Notes: a model not told the origin generated them from the sequence alone. DNA of 64,000 bases from Pseudooceanicola onchidii (GCF_004959925.1 NZ_SPUW01000001.1:558001-622000); one strand, 5' to 3'; positions 18,364-27,655 are shown, numbered from the stretch's first letter. Translations and numbers: made by a program.

Positions 18364-19316
18364 CGCTTTAGCGCCTGCACCAGGATCGCCCCGGCGGCGA
18401 CCCCGAGCACCGGCCGTTTGCGCCACGGACGATACCGCCAGGCCACGACCAGTCCAAAGACGATCAGCACGCCAAGGGGCGCGATGACGTCCTGGCCGCC
18501 GCGCCCCGACCAGGCCAGCACCGCCACCCCCATCCCGGCGCTGAACAGAAGCGACACGAGGCCAACCACGAACATCATCACCCGGGGTGCGCCGCCTTCA
18601 CCGATCACCAGCGGCAAGTCCGGATCGCGCGCCGCCAGTCGCTCCAGGATCGCGACCATCAGGGCGGCATGGGTCTGCACCTGGCGGTCATTCCAGGCGC
18701 CCGTCACCGGAACCGACAGCTTGCCGCCCGGATGGGTCAGATCCAGCCGTCGGATCACGCCGCCACCCTTCAGGCCCATCTCGGCCATCTGGCAGCCCGT
18801 CACCCGGCGCAGATCCAGCGTGGTCGCGGGGGTGGTCAGGGTGTCGCCCCGAAGCTCCCACGTCTGGGCAAACCGCAGCGGTGCGGGTTTGAAGCTGAAG
18901 TGCGTCTGGGTGGGCGGTTTCGTGGTCGAGGTTTCGGAGACATCCGCCACGTCCAGCACATCGGTGATCGTCACCGTGCCGTCGGTGCCTCGGGTGGGGT
19001 CACCATCGGCGATGACATGGAAGATCGACCGGATCTCGCGGCCCGTGTCCCCTGCCAGGGCCTTGTCCAGACCGGGCAGCGCCGTGCCGCCGGGAAGGCG
19101 CGATCGCAGAGGTTCGGTATCGAAGGCCCGGTCGGGAATATCGTCGCGCCCGATGACCATGTAGTCGCCGGGCGCCGGATCGGGTGCGCCAAAGCGCGTG
19201 CGGATCATCGGGGGCAGATGGCCCGTGGCGCCCTGCGCCTGCGGATCAAGGTAGCGGCTGGTGGTCTCGTCCGACCCCACGCTCGAGACGCCGACCCAGA
19301 TCCGGCGCGGGCTCAC
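18360..19316 (-). CDS. Membrane protein of unknown function coupled to purD
   Basis: 318 residues. I place the start at the GTG at 19316, which overlaps the purD stop as GTGA, a typical coupling arrangement; a TTG five codons upstream is the alternative. The first ~240 residues are soluble and beta-rich (ETTSRYLDPQAQGATGHLPP, later DVLDVADVSETST). Two or three transmembrane helices follow near the end (MMFVVGLVSLLFSAGMGVAV, APLGVLIVFGLVVAW), closing with a short basic tail. No known motif recognised. Position behind purD may reflect only shared transcription. Confidence 0.7.
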   Translation of the reverse strand: MSPRRIWVGVSSVGSDETTSRYLDPQAQGATGHLPPMIRTRFGAPDPAPGDYMVIGRDDIPDRAFDTEPLRSRLPGGTALPGLDKALAGDTGREIRSIFHVIADGDPTRGTDGTVTITDVLDVADVSETSTTKPPTQTHFSFKPAPLRFAQTWELRGDTLTTPATTLDLRRVTGCQMAEMGLKGGGVIRRLDLTHPGGKLSVPVTGAWNDRQVQTHAALMVAILERLAARDPDLPLVIGEGGAPRVMMFVVGLVSLLFSAGMGVAVLAWSGRGGQDVIAPLGVLIVFGLVVAWRYRPWRKRPVLGVAAGAILVQALKR

Positions 19317-20578
19317 CCCAGGATCCGCCAACCGATGTCGCGGCGATAGAAGCCCTCGGGCCAGTCGACGGCCCCGGCCATGGCATAGGCCCGGTCGCGC
19401 GCCTCCTGCAGGGTCGCGCCGCGCGCCGTGACGTTCAGCACCCGGCCCCCATTTGCCAGCACACGACCCTTGTCGGCGGTGGTTCCGGCATGGAAGCAGA
19501 CCTCGAACGAGGTCGCGGGCAGGGCGTCCAGCCCCTTGATCTCGGTCCCTTTTTCATAGCTGCCGGGATAGCCGTCGGCCGCGAGGACCACGGTCATCGC
19601 GTGATCATCGGCCCAGTTGACCCGCGCCTTGTCCAGCCGCTTTTCAGCCGCCGCATGCATCAGGTCGAAGGCCTGCGCGCCCAACCGCAGCATCAGAACC
19701 TGACATTCCGGATCGCCGAAGCGGCAGTTGTATTCGACCAGCCGCGCCGCGCCATCCTTGATCATCAGCCCGACATAAAGCACGCCTTCGTAGGGCGTGC
19801 CGCGCTTGGCCATCTCGCGCAGGGTCGGATAGACGATCTGGTCCATCACCTGCGTCTGGATGGCATCGCTCAGAACCGGGGCGGGGGAATAGGCGCCCAT
19901 GCCGCCGGTGTTCGGCCCCTCGTCGCCGTCATAGGCGCGCTTGTGATCCTGTGCGGTGCCGATCGGCAGGGCGTTTTCGCCGTCGCAGAGCACGAAGAAG
20001 GACGCCTCTTCGCCCTCCATGAACTCCTCGATCACCACCTCGGCGCCGGCCGCGCCGAATTCGCCGCCGAACATGTCGTCGATCGCGGCCAGTGCGGTCG
20101 CGTCGTCCATCGCCACGATCACGCCCTTGCCGGCCGCCAGCCCGTCGGCCTTGACGACGATCGGGGCGCCCTGCGCGCGGATGTAATCCTTGGCAGGCCC
20201 GGCCTCGGTGAACCGTGCATAGCCAGCAGTCGGCGCACCCGCGGCGTCGCAGATTTCCTTGGTAAACCCTTTCGAAGCCTCAAGCCGGGCGGCGTCCTTC
20301 GACGGGCCGAATACCAGAAACCCGGCATTTCGCAGGTCGTCGGCCACACCGGCGGCCAGAGGAGCTTCGGGCCCGACGATGATGAAGTCGATGGCGTTTT
20401 CCTCGCAGAACTGCCCGACCACGCCGCCGTCAAGGATATCCAGATCCGCACATTCGGCGATCTTGGCGATCCCGGCGTTTCCGGGGGCGACGATCAGCTT
20501 GTCGCACTTCGGATTCTGCAGCACGGCCCAGGCCAGTGCATGTTCGCGGCCACCGCCGCCCAGGATCAGGATATTCAT
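19313..20578 (-). CDS. purD: Phosphoribosylamine-glycine ligase (GAR synthetase)
   Basis: Second step of purine synthesis: joins glycine to phosphoribosylamine using ATP. 421 residues, the normal length. The N-terminal MNILILGGGGREHALAWA, the GPEAPLAAG motif and the ATP-grasp core are clear (KADGLAAGKGVIVA; EEFMEGEEASFFVLCDG; TGGMGAYSPAPV; NCRFGDPECQ). It is the promoter-proximal gene of a two-gene unit with the membrane protein gene, with which it shares a GTGA overlap. Confidence 0.96.
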   Translation of the reverse strand: MNILILGGGGREHALAWAVLQNPKCDKLIVAPGNAGIAKIAECADLDILDGGVVGQFCEENAIDFIIVGPEAPLAAGVADDLRNAGFLVFGPSKDAARLEASKGFTKEICDAAGAPTAGYARFTEAGPAKDYIRAQGAPIVVKADGLAAGKGVIVAMDDATALAAIDDMFGGEFGAAGAEVVIEEFMEGEEASFFVLCDGENALPIGTAQDHKRAYDGDEGPNTGGMGAYSPAPVLSDAIQTQVMDQIVYPTLREMAKRGTPYEGVLYVGLMIKDGAARLVEYNCRFGDPECQVLMLRLGAQAFDLMHAAAEKRLDKARVNWADDHAMTVVLAADGYPGSYEKGTEIKGLDALPATSFEVCFHAGTTADKGRVLANGGRVLNVTARGATLQEARDRAYAMAGAVDWPEGFYRRDIGWRILG

Positions 20579-20634
20579 CAGGGGCCCCCTTTGTTGCGCG
20601 CGGTTCTAGGCAGCCCTTGCCGCGAAGGCAATGA

Positions 20635-21906
20635 CTAGTGCAACCGCTTGCGGATCGACCTGAGCGACACCCAGACCCCGAGCACCACCAGCGGCGTCAC
20701 CAGCGCGGCCAGCCAGCCCTTGTCGATCCCGATCTCGTAGGCGAAAGGCCCAAGGAAGTAGAGCGCGAGCCCGGTCGCGTAGTAGGAGATCGCGACGACC
20801 GACAACCCCTCGACCGTGTGCTGCAGGCGCAGGGCTTCGTCCGACCGGCGGTCCATGCTTGTCAGCAGGGCGCGGTTCTGGCGCGACAGCTCGACCTCGA
20901 CCCGGGTGCGCAGCAGTTCCCCGGCGCGGCGGGCGCGTTCGGTCAGCCGGGTCAGGCGACGTTCGGTTGCCTCGACCGTCCGCATGGCGGGATCGAAACG
21001 GCGCAGCATGAATTCGGCAAAGGTCTGGCGACCCTCGAACGGGTCCTCGCGCAGCGCATCGATGCGGGCGGTGACCAGCCGCTCGTAGGCCCCCGTGGCC
21101 GCCATCCGGAAACTGGATCGCGCCGCCAGCCGCTCAAGCCCGGCCGAGATGTCCAGCAAATCGTGCAGCGTGCCCTCGGCATCGCGCGACGCCTCGCCCA
21201 GGCCGCCGACCGCCGACGACAGGCGTGTGCCGATCTCGCCCAGCTGCGGGCTCATGTCGCGCGCGCGGATCCAGCCCAGCATGGCCATCGCGCGGTAGGT
21301 CTCGATCTCGCACAGGCGTTGCACGGTGCGCCCGATCCGTTTCGGCCCGACGCCGTTGCGGACCAGCACGGAAAACCGCATGTCGCCGCCCGCATCGGGG
21401 CTGAAATCGCCCGCGATCACGGCCTGTCCATCCAGCACCCGCGCCACCGCAAGGCTGTCGCTTGCGTGATCCGATTGCAGAACGGTGTTGACCTGGTCGT
21501 CGCTGTCCATCGTCTGGATCCGGAACCGGGCCGAGGCCATGCGCAGCCCCGGCGCATCGCGCAGGATGTCCTGCGCCAGCGCCAGCACGTCCTTTTCGGT
21601 GCCGCCCCAGACCAGGTAGGTCACGAATTCATTGTGACTTTCCCACTTCATGTGAAGCGGCCCCAGCCGACCCGACCAATGCGTCGCCCCGACGTCGGGC
21701 AGCGGCAGGCAGGCCCCGCCGAGCAGGCGGTCAAGCTGATCGCGTTCCGCTGCCCGGTCCCGGTCGATCCGCCGCGCGGGCCGCAGTGCGACAAACCAGG
21801 CCGAGGCGGGCAGGGGGATCGAGGGGAAAGGGCGCGCGTGCAGTTCCTCGACCACGGCGGCGCGATGCGGGTGGTCTGCGGCGGGGTGGGGGGCGTCGGT
21901 ATTCAT
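20635..21906 (-). CDS. DUF3422 family membrane protein
   Basis: 423 residues from the ATG at 21906 (MNTDAPHPAADHPHRAAVVEELHARP). The RAAVVEELHARPF opening, TVLQSDHASDSLAVARVLDG, and a long helical middle (VEATERRLTRLTERARRAGELL, a probable coiled coil) are typical of the DUF3422 family. Two transmembrane helices lie near the C-terminus (SYYATGLALYFLGPFAYEIG and WLAALVTPLVVLGVWVSL). No enzyme function is known for this family. The frame upstream of 21906 is open but unlike the family. Confidence 0.85.
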   Translation of the reverse strand: MNTDAPHPAADHPHRAAVVEELHARPFPSIPLPASAWFVALRPARRIDRDRAAERDQLDRLLGGACLPLPDVGATHWSGRLGPLHMKWESHNEFVTYLVWGGTEKDVLALAQDILRDAPGLRMASARFRIQTMDSDDQVNTVLQSDHASDSLAVARVLDGQAVIAGDFSPDAGGDMRFSVLVRNGVGPKRIGRTVQRLCEIETYRAMAMLGWIRARDMSPQLGEIGTRLSSAVGGLGEASRDAEGTLHDLLDISAGLERLAARSSFRMAATGAYERLVTARIDALREDPFEGRQTFAEFMLRRFDPAMRTVEATERRLTRLTERARRAGELLRTRVEVELSRQNRALLTSMDRRSDEALRLQHTVEGLSVVAISYYATGLALYFLGPFAYEIGIDKGWLAALVTPLVVLGVWVSLRSIRKRLH

Positions 21907-22036
21907 GGGTATACGGGATCCGTCGGCCAGGGGTTGACCGAGTATGCCGATTTCGCGCCATCCGCATACGCCCGGCCCACGGGCCGGGACCATCTGCCGC
22001 ATCAGCCCTAGCCGCGCGCTTTCCACCATCGGACCA

Positions 22037-22108
22037 AAGGGGCTCTGCCCCGGCCGCCGGATGCGGGCATCCGGCAGCCACCCCGGGATACTTGTGGCAA
22101 AAAGAAAG
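22037..22108 (+). repeat. Two-hairpin intergenic repeat, copy b
   Basis: Hairpin 1 is GGGGCTCTGCCCC (22039-22051); hairpin 2 pairs GCCGGATGC (22056-22064) with GCATCCGGC (22067-22075); then come CCACCCCGGGATACTTG and GGCAAAAAGAAAG. It is on the opposite strand to its flanking genes and ends one base before the nitrilase stop codon. Confidence 0.6.
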
Positions 22109-22984
22109 TCAGGTCAGGGGCTGGTGACGGACCGGGCGATCCATCTGGAGCGGCCAGTCCGCGCGCGTCCGCACACCCCCGCCGGCGCGCACGGTGGCGA
22201 GCTTTTCGAGGTCGAGATCCCCGAAGGTCCATCCGGGCACGTCCAGATCGCCGCTGGCGATCACGCCGGTCTGTGGCAGGCCCTTGTCCGGCGGGCAGAA
22301 CACCCCGCCCGCGCCGTGGCTGATGTTGACGGCCTCGATCGGGTAATCGCCGACGATCGAGGACATGACGGTAAAGCACTGCCCTTCAAGCGCGCGGGCC
22401 ATGGCGCCGATCCGAACCCGGGAATAGCCCGCGACGGTTTCGGTGGCCGAGGGGATCAGGATGATGTCGACCTGTTCCTCGACCAGGCGCCGCGCCAGCA
22501 TCGGGAATTCGCAATCATAGCAGATCAGGATACCGATCCGTCCAAGCGTCGTGTCGAAGATCTGCAAGGGTCCGTTGCCGGTGACCTGCCAGGGGTCGAC
22601 CTCCCACGGGGTCATGATCTGCTTGTCCTGATGGCCCTGCGCGCCCGAGGGTGCCAGGAACATGGCGCGGTTCACCAGCCCCGCGTCGGTCATCAGGGGG
22701 CCAGAGGGCGCGACGATATGCACGCCGTGCGCCTGCGCCAGCCCCGACAGGAAGTCGGCCGCGCGCGGCAGCAGGTCCGACACGGCCCGGGTGGCCGCAT
22801 CCAGGTCGTCCGCCGCGACACCCGCGACCGAGGCCAGCTCCATCGCGCCGTATTCGGGAAAGACGAGGATCTGCGCCCCCTGATCGGCCGCCTTGCCGAC
22901 CCATTCGGTCATCTTGACCTCGTAGCCATCCCAATCGTCGAACCAGTCGAGGGGATAGGCCGCAGCCGCGACGCGGATCATCAT
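22109..22984 (-). CDS. Carbon-nitrogen hydrolase (nitrilase superfamily)
   Basis: 291 residues. The nitrilase Glu-Lys-Cys triad is present: Glu44 in LVFPEYGAMEL, Lys121 in GHQDKQIM, and Cys155 in ILICYDCEFPML. Members hydrolyse amides, carbamoyl amides or nitriles; the DKQIMTPWE segment and the lack of extra domains do not reveal the substrate. The start ATG at 22984 overlaps the stop of the upstream yciB-type gene (ATGA), so the two are translationally coupled. Confidence 0.87.
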   Translation of the reverse strand: MMIRVAAAAYPLDWFDDWDGYEVKMTEWVGKAADQGAQILVFPEYGAMELASVAGVAADDLDAATRAVSDLLPRAADFLSGLAQAHGVHIVAPSGPLMTDAGLVNRAMFLAPSGAQGHQDKQIMTPWEVDPWQVTGNGPLQIFDTTLGRIGILICYDCEFPMLARRLVEEQVDIILIPSATETVAGYSRVRIGAMARALEGQCFTVMSSIVGDYPIEAVNISHGAGGVFCPPDKGLPQTGVIASGDLDVPGWTFGDLDLEKLATVRAGGGVRTRADWPLQMDRPVRHQPLT

Positions 22985-23583
22985 TTGCCGTCCTCCAGAC
23001 CGTGGTCGCGGAACAGGCGGCTCTGGGCGATGAAGAAGACGAACAGCGCTGCCGTCAGGCCGAAGGTCTTGAAATAGACCCAGGTTTCGGTCGGTTGGGT
23101 GCGCCAGATGACCTCGTTCGCCACGGCCAGCGCCAGGAAGAAAACGCACAACCGGCGGGTCAGCTTCATCCAGCCCTCGTCATCCAGCGGCACCAGTTCC
23201 TCCATCACGTGGCGCAGCCAGCTTTGGCCGCGCAGCAACCCGATCCCGAGGATGCCGCCGAAAAGCAGGTAGATCAGCGTCGGCTTCATCTTGAAGAACC
23301 GGTCGTCGTTCAGCCAGACCGACAGCCCGCCGAAGACAGTCACCAGCACCGCCGTCACGATCTGCATCTTGGACAGGTGGCCGGTCAGCTTCCACAGGAT
23401 GCCGGTCGAAATCAGGATCAGCGGGATGAAGGCGGCCGTGACCAGGATGAACCCGTCATAGTCGGTCCCGCCGATTGTGAAGACGCGGTCCTTCAGTTTC
23501 ACGTAGGCGGCGAAGAACAGGACGATCGGGCCCAGTTCCAGCCCGGTCTTCAGCCAGGGATTGATCTTGCGTTGCTCGGTCAT
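22981..23583 (-). CDS. yciB: Inner membrane protein YciB / septation protein A family
   Basis: 200 residues with five or six hydrophobic helices. Family signatures include LELGPIVLFFAAYVKLKD at the start, GGLSVWLNDDRFFKMKPTL in the middle, and NEVIWRTQPTETWVYFKTFG near the end. YciB homologues (also called IspZ/septation protein A) affect cell envelope synthesis and division; the mechanism is unsettled. I use the ATG at 23583 (MTEQRK), which has an AGGAGA site, rather than an upstream in-frame start. It overlaps the nitrilase gene by 4 bp, and the upstream DMT transporter gene ends 13 bp before it, so the three may form one operon. Confidence 0.92.
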   Translation of the reverse strand: MTEQRKINPWLKTGLELGPIVLFFAAYVKLKDRVFTIGGTDYDGFILVTAAFIPLILISTGILWKLTGHLSKMQIVTAVLVTVFGGLSVWLNDDRFFKMKPTLIYLLFGGILGIGLLRGQSWLRHVMEELVPLDDEGWMKLTRRLCVFFLALAVANEVIWRTQPTETWVYFKTFGLTAALFVFFIAQSRLFRDHGLEDGK

Positions 23584-23596
23584 GGTGTCTCCTGCG

Positions 23597-24499
23597 TCAG
23601 CCGCCAAGTTCCACGATCACCGCCCCGAGGGCAATGAGCGTCATCAGTGCAATGCGCCGTGGCCCGACGGTTTCCTTCAGCACCAGCCAGCCGATCACGG
23701 CGGCAAAGACGGTCGAGGTTTCGCGCAGCACCGCCGCTTCGCCCACCTTGTCGAGCCGCGTGGCCAGCATCACCGATCCGAAGGATCCGAAGGCGATGGT
23801 CGCGCCGGTAAAGCCGAGGCGGATCAATTTGCCTATGTCGGGCCGGTTGGTCATGGTCCGCCAGCGCAGCGCCGCAACGACTGGCATGTCGACCGAACAG
23901 ATCACGAAGAACCAGGCCAGGAAGGTGAAGGGGTTGGGGGTGCCCCGGATCGCGTAGGCGTCATAGGTCGTGTAAAGCGCCACCAACCCGCCGGTTCCGG
24001 CGGCGAGCCAGAGCGCGGGCACCAGCGTGTCCCGCGCCACCTGGATCGTCAGCAGGTTGTAGGCGGCAAGGCCGAAGATCCCCAGCAGCAGGACCAGCAC
24101 GCCAAGCCATTGGGTCAGGGTGAAGGTCTCGCCAAAGACGATCCAGGCGGCGATGACGGTAAAGACCGGCCCCATGCCGCGCACCACCGGGTAGACGACG
24201 GTGAAGGCGCCGCGCGAATAGGCCAGCGCCATGCCGACCTTGTAGGTGAAATGGATGGGCAGGGCGCCGAGGATCAACAGCCATTCGCTGCCCTCCGGGG
24301 CGGGAACCAGGAACAGCGCCATCGGCAGGGCCATGACGATCTGCGCCGTGTCGATCGCCCCGCGCGACAGCCAGGGGTCGATGCGGCCCTTCTGCAGCGA
24401 CCCGAAGATCGCATGCAGCAAGGCGGCCAGCAGGGCCAGCACGAGGGCGGCCTGGTGCCCGGCCTCCGTCCCTTCGATCGAGGTGATCCATTCGCTCAC
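23597..24499 (-). CDS. DMT (EamA) family transporter
   Basis: 300-residue membrane protein with about ten helices. The C-terminal EamA repeat contains KVGEAAVLRETSTVFAAVIG and GWLVLKETVGPRRI, the typical 'E....F....... L.E......' pattern. It starts at a GTG at 24499. Its gene ends 13 bp before the yciB-type gene on the same strand, so cotranscription is likely. It is only distantly like the DMT protein at 4891-5838. Substrate unknown. Confidence 0.85.
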   Translation of the reverse strand: MSEWITSIEGTEAGHQAALVLALLAALLHAIFGSLQKGRIDPWLSRGAIDTAQIVMALPMALFLVPAPEGSEWLLILGALPIHFTYKVGMALAYSRGAFTVVYPVVRGMGPVFTVIAAWIVFGETFTLTQWLGVLVLLLGIFGLAAYNLLTIQVARDTLVPALWLAAGTGGLVALYTTYDAYAIRGTPNPFTFLAWFFVICSVDMPVVAALRWRTMTNRPDIGKLIRLGFTGATIAFGSFGSVMLATRLDKVGEAAVLRETSTVFAAVIGWLVLKETVGPRRIALMTLIALGAVIVELGG

Positions 24500-24667
24500 G
24501 AGGGGCCGCCTTTCGCGGTGTCCGGTCGCAGTTCAGCTGCGGTGCGGGCGGAAATTCGGGCAGGGGGGAAACCAAAGCGGTCGCGCCACGTTGGTCCGGG
24601 CAAGACCCGGAGAAGACCCATAGACTTTGATCTGACAGACCTGCTGCAGCACCATTTCCGTGACCCC

Positions 24668-25102
24668 GTGCCGGGCCTGAGCTGGCCGGTCATGATCCTG
24701 CGGCTTGTCTTTGCGGTGCTGCTGGGCGCCGTCGTCGGGTTCGAGAGGGAGCGCCGCGACAAGGCGGCGGGCCTCAGGACACATGTGCTGATCTCGACCG
24801 CAGCCTGTCTCTTCGCGCTTCTGACGCTTGGGCTTCTCAGCGATCCGATCGCCGATGTCGACCAGGTGCGCACCGATCCGATCCGCCTGATCGAAGCCGT
24901 GACCGCCGGGGTCGCCTTCTTGGCGGCCGGGACGATCTTCACCGCCGGAAATGACCGCGTGCTGGGGCTGACCACCGGGGCGGGCATGTGGATGGCGGGG
25001 GCCATCGGGGCGGCCTGCGGGCTGGGATACCTGGGCCTGGAACTGCTGGCCGCGGGGCTCGCGATCGTGGTGCTGTGGCTGTTCAAGTCAGTCATGGAAT
25101 GA
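24668..25102 (+). CDS. MgtC/SapB family membrane protein
   Basis: Multi-helix membrane protein with the MgtC family N-terminal signature LGAVVGFERERRDKAAGLRTH, where ERE-R and AGLRTH are diagnostic, and GAGMWMAGAIGAACGLGYL in a later helix. MgtC proteins aid growth at low magnesium in several pathogens; in other bacteria the role is unclear. The start is uncertain. The GTG at 24668 and ATG at 24692 are the first ordinary codons, but the conserved frame runs further up to an ATA at 24620 with a GGAG site 7 bp before it. Related proteins, as I recall, have that extra N-terminal stretch. Confidence 0.8.
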   Translation: MPGLSWPVMILRLVFAVLLGAVVGFERERRDKAAGLRTHVLISTAACLFALLTLGLLSDPIADVDQVRTDPIRLIEAVTAGVAFLAAGTIFTAGNDRVLGLTTGAGMWMAGAIGAACGLGYLGLELLAAGLAIVVLWLFKSVME

Positions 25103-25117
25103 TGCGGCGGGACGGCG

Positions 25118-26449
25118 TCAGCTGTCTGCTCCGGTCAGGGCGCGGGCAAAGTCGTCCGGGTCAAAAGGCGCAAGATCGTCGATCTGTTCGCCGACCCCGA
25201 TCGCATGGATCGGCAGCCCGAACTTGTCGGCCAGCGCCACCAGCACGCCACCCTTGGCGGTGCCGTCGAGTTTCGTCATCACCAGGCCCGAGACATCGGC
25301 CATCTTGCGGAACGTCTCGACCTGGCTCAGCGCATTCTGGCCTGTGGTCGCATCCAGCACCAGCAACGTGTTGTGCGGGGCCGAGGGATCCTTCTTGCGC
25401 AGCACGCGGATGATCTTGGCCAGTTCCTCCATCAGGTCGGCGCGGTTCTGCAGCCGCCCGGCCGTATCGATCATCAGCAGGTCCGCGCCTTCGGCCTCGG
25501 CCTTCTGAAGCGCGTCAAAGGCCAGGGCCGCAGGGTCCGATCCCTCGGCGGCCTTCAGCACCGGCACCCCGGCGCGCTGGCCCCAGATTTCAAGCTGTTC
25601 GACGGCCGCGGCGCGGAAGGTGTCGCCCGCGGCGATGATCACCGACTTGCCCGCGCCCCGGAACTGGCTGGCCAGCTTGCCGACGGTCGTGGTCTTGCCC
25701 GATCCGTTCACGCCGACGACCAGCACCACCTGCGGCTTTTTCGGGAACAGGGGCAGGGGTTTGGCGACGGGCTCCATGATCCGGGTGACCTCATCGGCCA
25801 GCAGTCCCTTGATCTCGGTCGTCGACAGGCGGCGGCCCATCCGCCCCTCTGCCATGTTCGAGGCCACGCGCAGCGCCGTGTCGACGCCCATGTCCGAGGC
25901 GATCAGCAGCTCTTCCAGCTGTTCCAGCATGTCGTCGTCCAGCACCCGGCGGACCACCGGCGCGCTGTCCTTGCGGGTAAAGAGCCGCGACAGGATCCCG
26001 CCGTCGCGCGCAGCGCCACGGTTTTCTTCGGGCAGGTCAGTGTCGGGCGCCTCGTTCGGCGGCGCGGGGATGGGGTCCGGCTCGGGCGTGGGTGCGGGGT
26101 CGGGGCGCGGTGCGGGCACCATGTCCGGCGGGCTGGCGGGCACTTCCTCGGGCCCCGGCGACGGCAGGATCGTGGGCGCATCCGGCACGGGTTCCGCATC
26201 GGGCTGCGGCAGCTCGGGCTCGGGCAGATCGGGCTGCGGCGTCTCCTCCGGGGTGGGGGACGGCGCGGGATCCGGCTGCGGCGGCAGCTCCGGCTCGGGC
26301 GTGGGCGGCGTTTCGGTCGGCGGAGGCGGGACGTCGGGCGTCTCGGCGGGCTCTTCATGGCCGCCGTCGGCGACGATGGCATCCAGCCCCTCTTCCAGCT
26401 TTGAGGAAGACTTGAACAGCCGGTCCTTGAGTTTCGAGAAAAAGGCCAT
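25118..26449 (-). CDS. ftsY: Signal recognition particle receptor FtsY
   Basis: GTPase that docks SRP-ribosome complexes at the inner membrane. 443 residues from the ATG at 26449. The N-terminal MAFFSKLKDRLFKSSSKLEE is a basic amphipathic membrane-targeting helix; residues ~33-145 form a Pro/Glu/Asp-rich acidic linker; the NG domain follows. GTPase motifs are GVNGSGKTT (246-254), GDTFRAAAVEQL (275-286), DTAGR (328-332) and TKLD (392-395). The open frame continues far upstream of the ATG but is only a shadow of the plus-strand alkB-like gene. Confidence 0.95.
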   Translation of the reverse strand: MAFFSKLKDRLFKSSSKLEEGLDAIVADGGHEEPAETPDVPPPPTETPPTPEPELPPQPDPAPSPTPEETPQPDLPEPELPQPDAEPVPDAPTILPSPGPEEVPASPPDMVPAPRPDPAPTPEPDPIPAPPNEAPDTDLPEENRGAARDGGILSRLFTRKDSAPVVRRVLDDDMLEQLEELLIASDMGVDTALRVASNMAEGRMGRRLSTTEIKGLLADEVTRIMEPVAKPLPLFPKKPQVVLVVGVNGSGKTTTVGKLASQFRGAGKSVIIAAGDTFRAAAVEQLEIWGQRAGVPVLKAAEGSDPAALAFDALQKAEAEGADLLMIDTAGRLQNRADLMEELAKIIRVLRKKDPSAPHNTLLVLDATTGQNALSQVETFRKMADVSGLVMTKLDGTAKGGVLVALADKFGLPIHAIGVGEQIDDLAPFDPDDFARALTGADS

Positions 26450-26629
26450 CTGCACCCCGCCTGACGTGATCGGACAACACCTAATGCGCCGGGCGGGGAA
26501 GGGAAAGGGGCCAGTGCGCAATCCAAGGCCTGCTTGGAAGGGATGGCGCTTTTGGCCTAGGCGGAACACCATATGATGGGTTAGAACTGCCGCGAGTTTC
26601 CGAAACCACCATTGCGCGGAGTTGAAGAC

Positions 26630-27655
26630 ATGATCGGTTTCCTGATCGCCACCCTGGTGCCGATCCCGCTTCTGATCATCGCGACCGGCACGGGCGGCGT
26701 GATCGGCTGGGCCGTTCTGGCCTATCTGACCGTCTTCACCGCGCTGCTCGATCACCTGCTGCCGCGCAGCTGGCGCAACGTTGATGCCGCGCAGGAATTC
26801 AAGGCAGGCCACGGGCTGTCGATCGCCCTTGGCATCGCGCACCTGTTTCTCATGGTGATTGCCGTCCGCTACCTTGGCGGTCCCGGCGGGGCCGAGGGCT
26901 GGGACATCCTGCCGGTTCTGCTGGCCTATGGTGTCTACTTCGGCCAGGTCAGCCACCCGAACGCGCATGAACTGATCCACCGGTCGGGCCGCGAGGCCGT
27001 GCAGCTGGGCAAGATCGTCTATACCTCGCTGCTGTTCGGGCACCATGCCTCGTCGCACCCCAAGGTCCACCACGTCTACGTGGCGACCCCCTATGATCCC
27101 AATTCCGCCCTGCTGGGCGAGAGCTTCTACCGCTTCTTCTTCCGCGCCTGGTTCGGGTCGTTCCGCGAAGGGATGCGGATCGAGATGCATGATCTCAAGC
27201 GCGCGGGGCGGTCCTGGACCTCGCATCCCTACTTTGGCTACGTCTTCGGCGCGATCGGCTTCATCGGCCTGGCGTGGCTGCTGGCCGATCAGGACGGGGT
27301 GCTGGTCCTTCTGGCATTGGCAGGGTTCGCACAGCTTCAGATCCTGCTGTCGGACTACGTGCAGCACTACGGGCTGGAGCGTGGCGAACGCGACGACGGT
27401 CGCCTGGATCCCGTGCGCGCCGTGCACAGCTGGAACAGCCCGCACCGCGTAACCTCGGCCATGATGCTGAATGCGCCGCGCCATTCCGATCACCACATGC
27501 ACCCTAGCCGGATCTATCCAGGCCTGCAGATCGACCCCGAAGAGATGCCGATCCTGCCCCGGTCGCTGCCCGTGATGGCCGTCGTCGCGCTGGTTCCGCC
27601 GTGGTGGCGGCGGGTGATGAACCCGCGACTGCTCAAGTGGCAGGACCACTTCTGA
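26630..27655 (+). CDS. AlkB-type membrane di-iron alkane 1-monooxygenase
   Basis: 341-residue integral membrane hydroxylase of the fatty-acid-desaturase/AlkB superfamily, shorter than the ~400 residues of classical AlkB. The histidine boxes are present: HELIH (113-117), HHASSHPKVHH (138-148) followed by VATPYDP, YVQHYGLERG, and HSDHHMHP (285-292). Of these, the HYGL segment and RHSDHH box distinguish AlkB from desaturases. Such enzymes need rubredoxin and a reductase; neither is adjacent. The ATG at 26630 is preferred over an in-frame TTG six codons earlier. Substrate (n-alkane or other alkyl chain) is inferred. Confidence 0.85.
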   Translation: MIGFLIATLVPIPLLIIATGTGGVIGWAVLAYLTVFTALLDHLLPRSWRNVDAAQEFKAGHGLSIALGIAHLFLMVIAVRYLGGPGGAEGWDILPVLLAYGVYFGQVSHPNAHELIHRSGREAVQLGKIVYTSLLFGHHASSHPKVHHVYVATPYDPNSALLGESFYRFFFRAWFGSFREGMRIEMHDLKRAGRSWTSHPYFGYVFGAIGFIGLAWLLADQDGVLVLLALAGFAQLQILLSDYVQHYGLERGERDDGRLDPVRAVHSWNSPHRVTSAMMLNAPRHSDHHMHPSRIYPGLQIDPEEMPILPRSLPVMAVVALVPPWWRRVMNPRLLKWQDHF

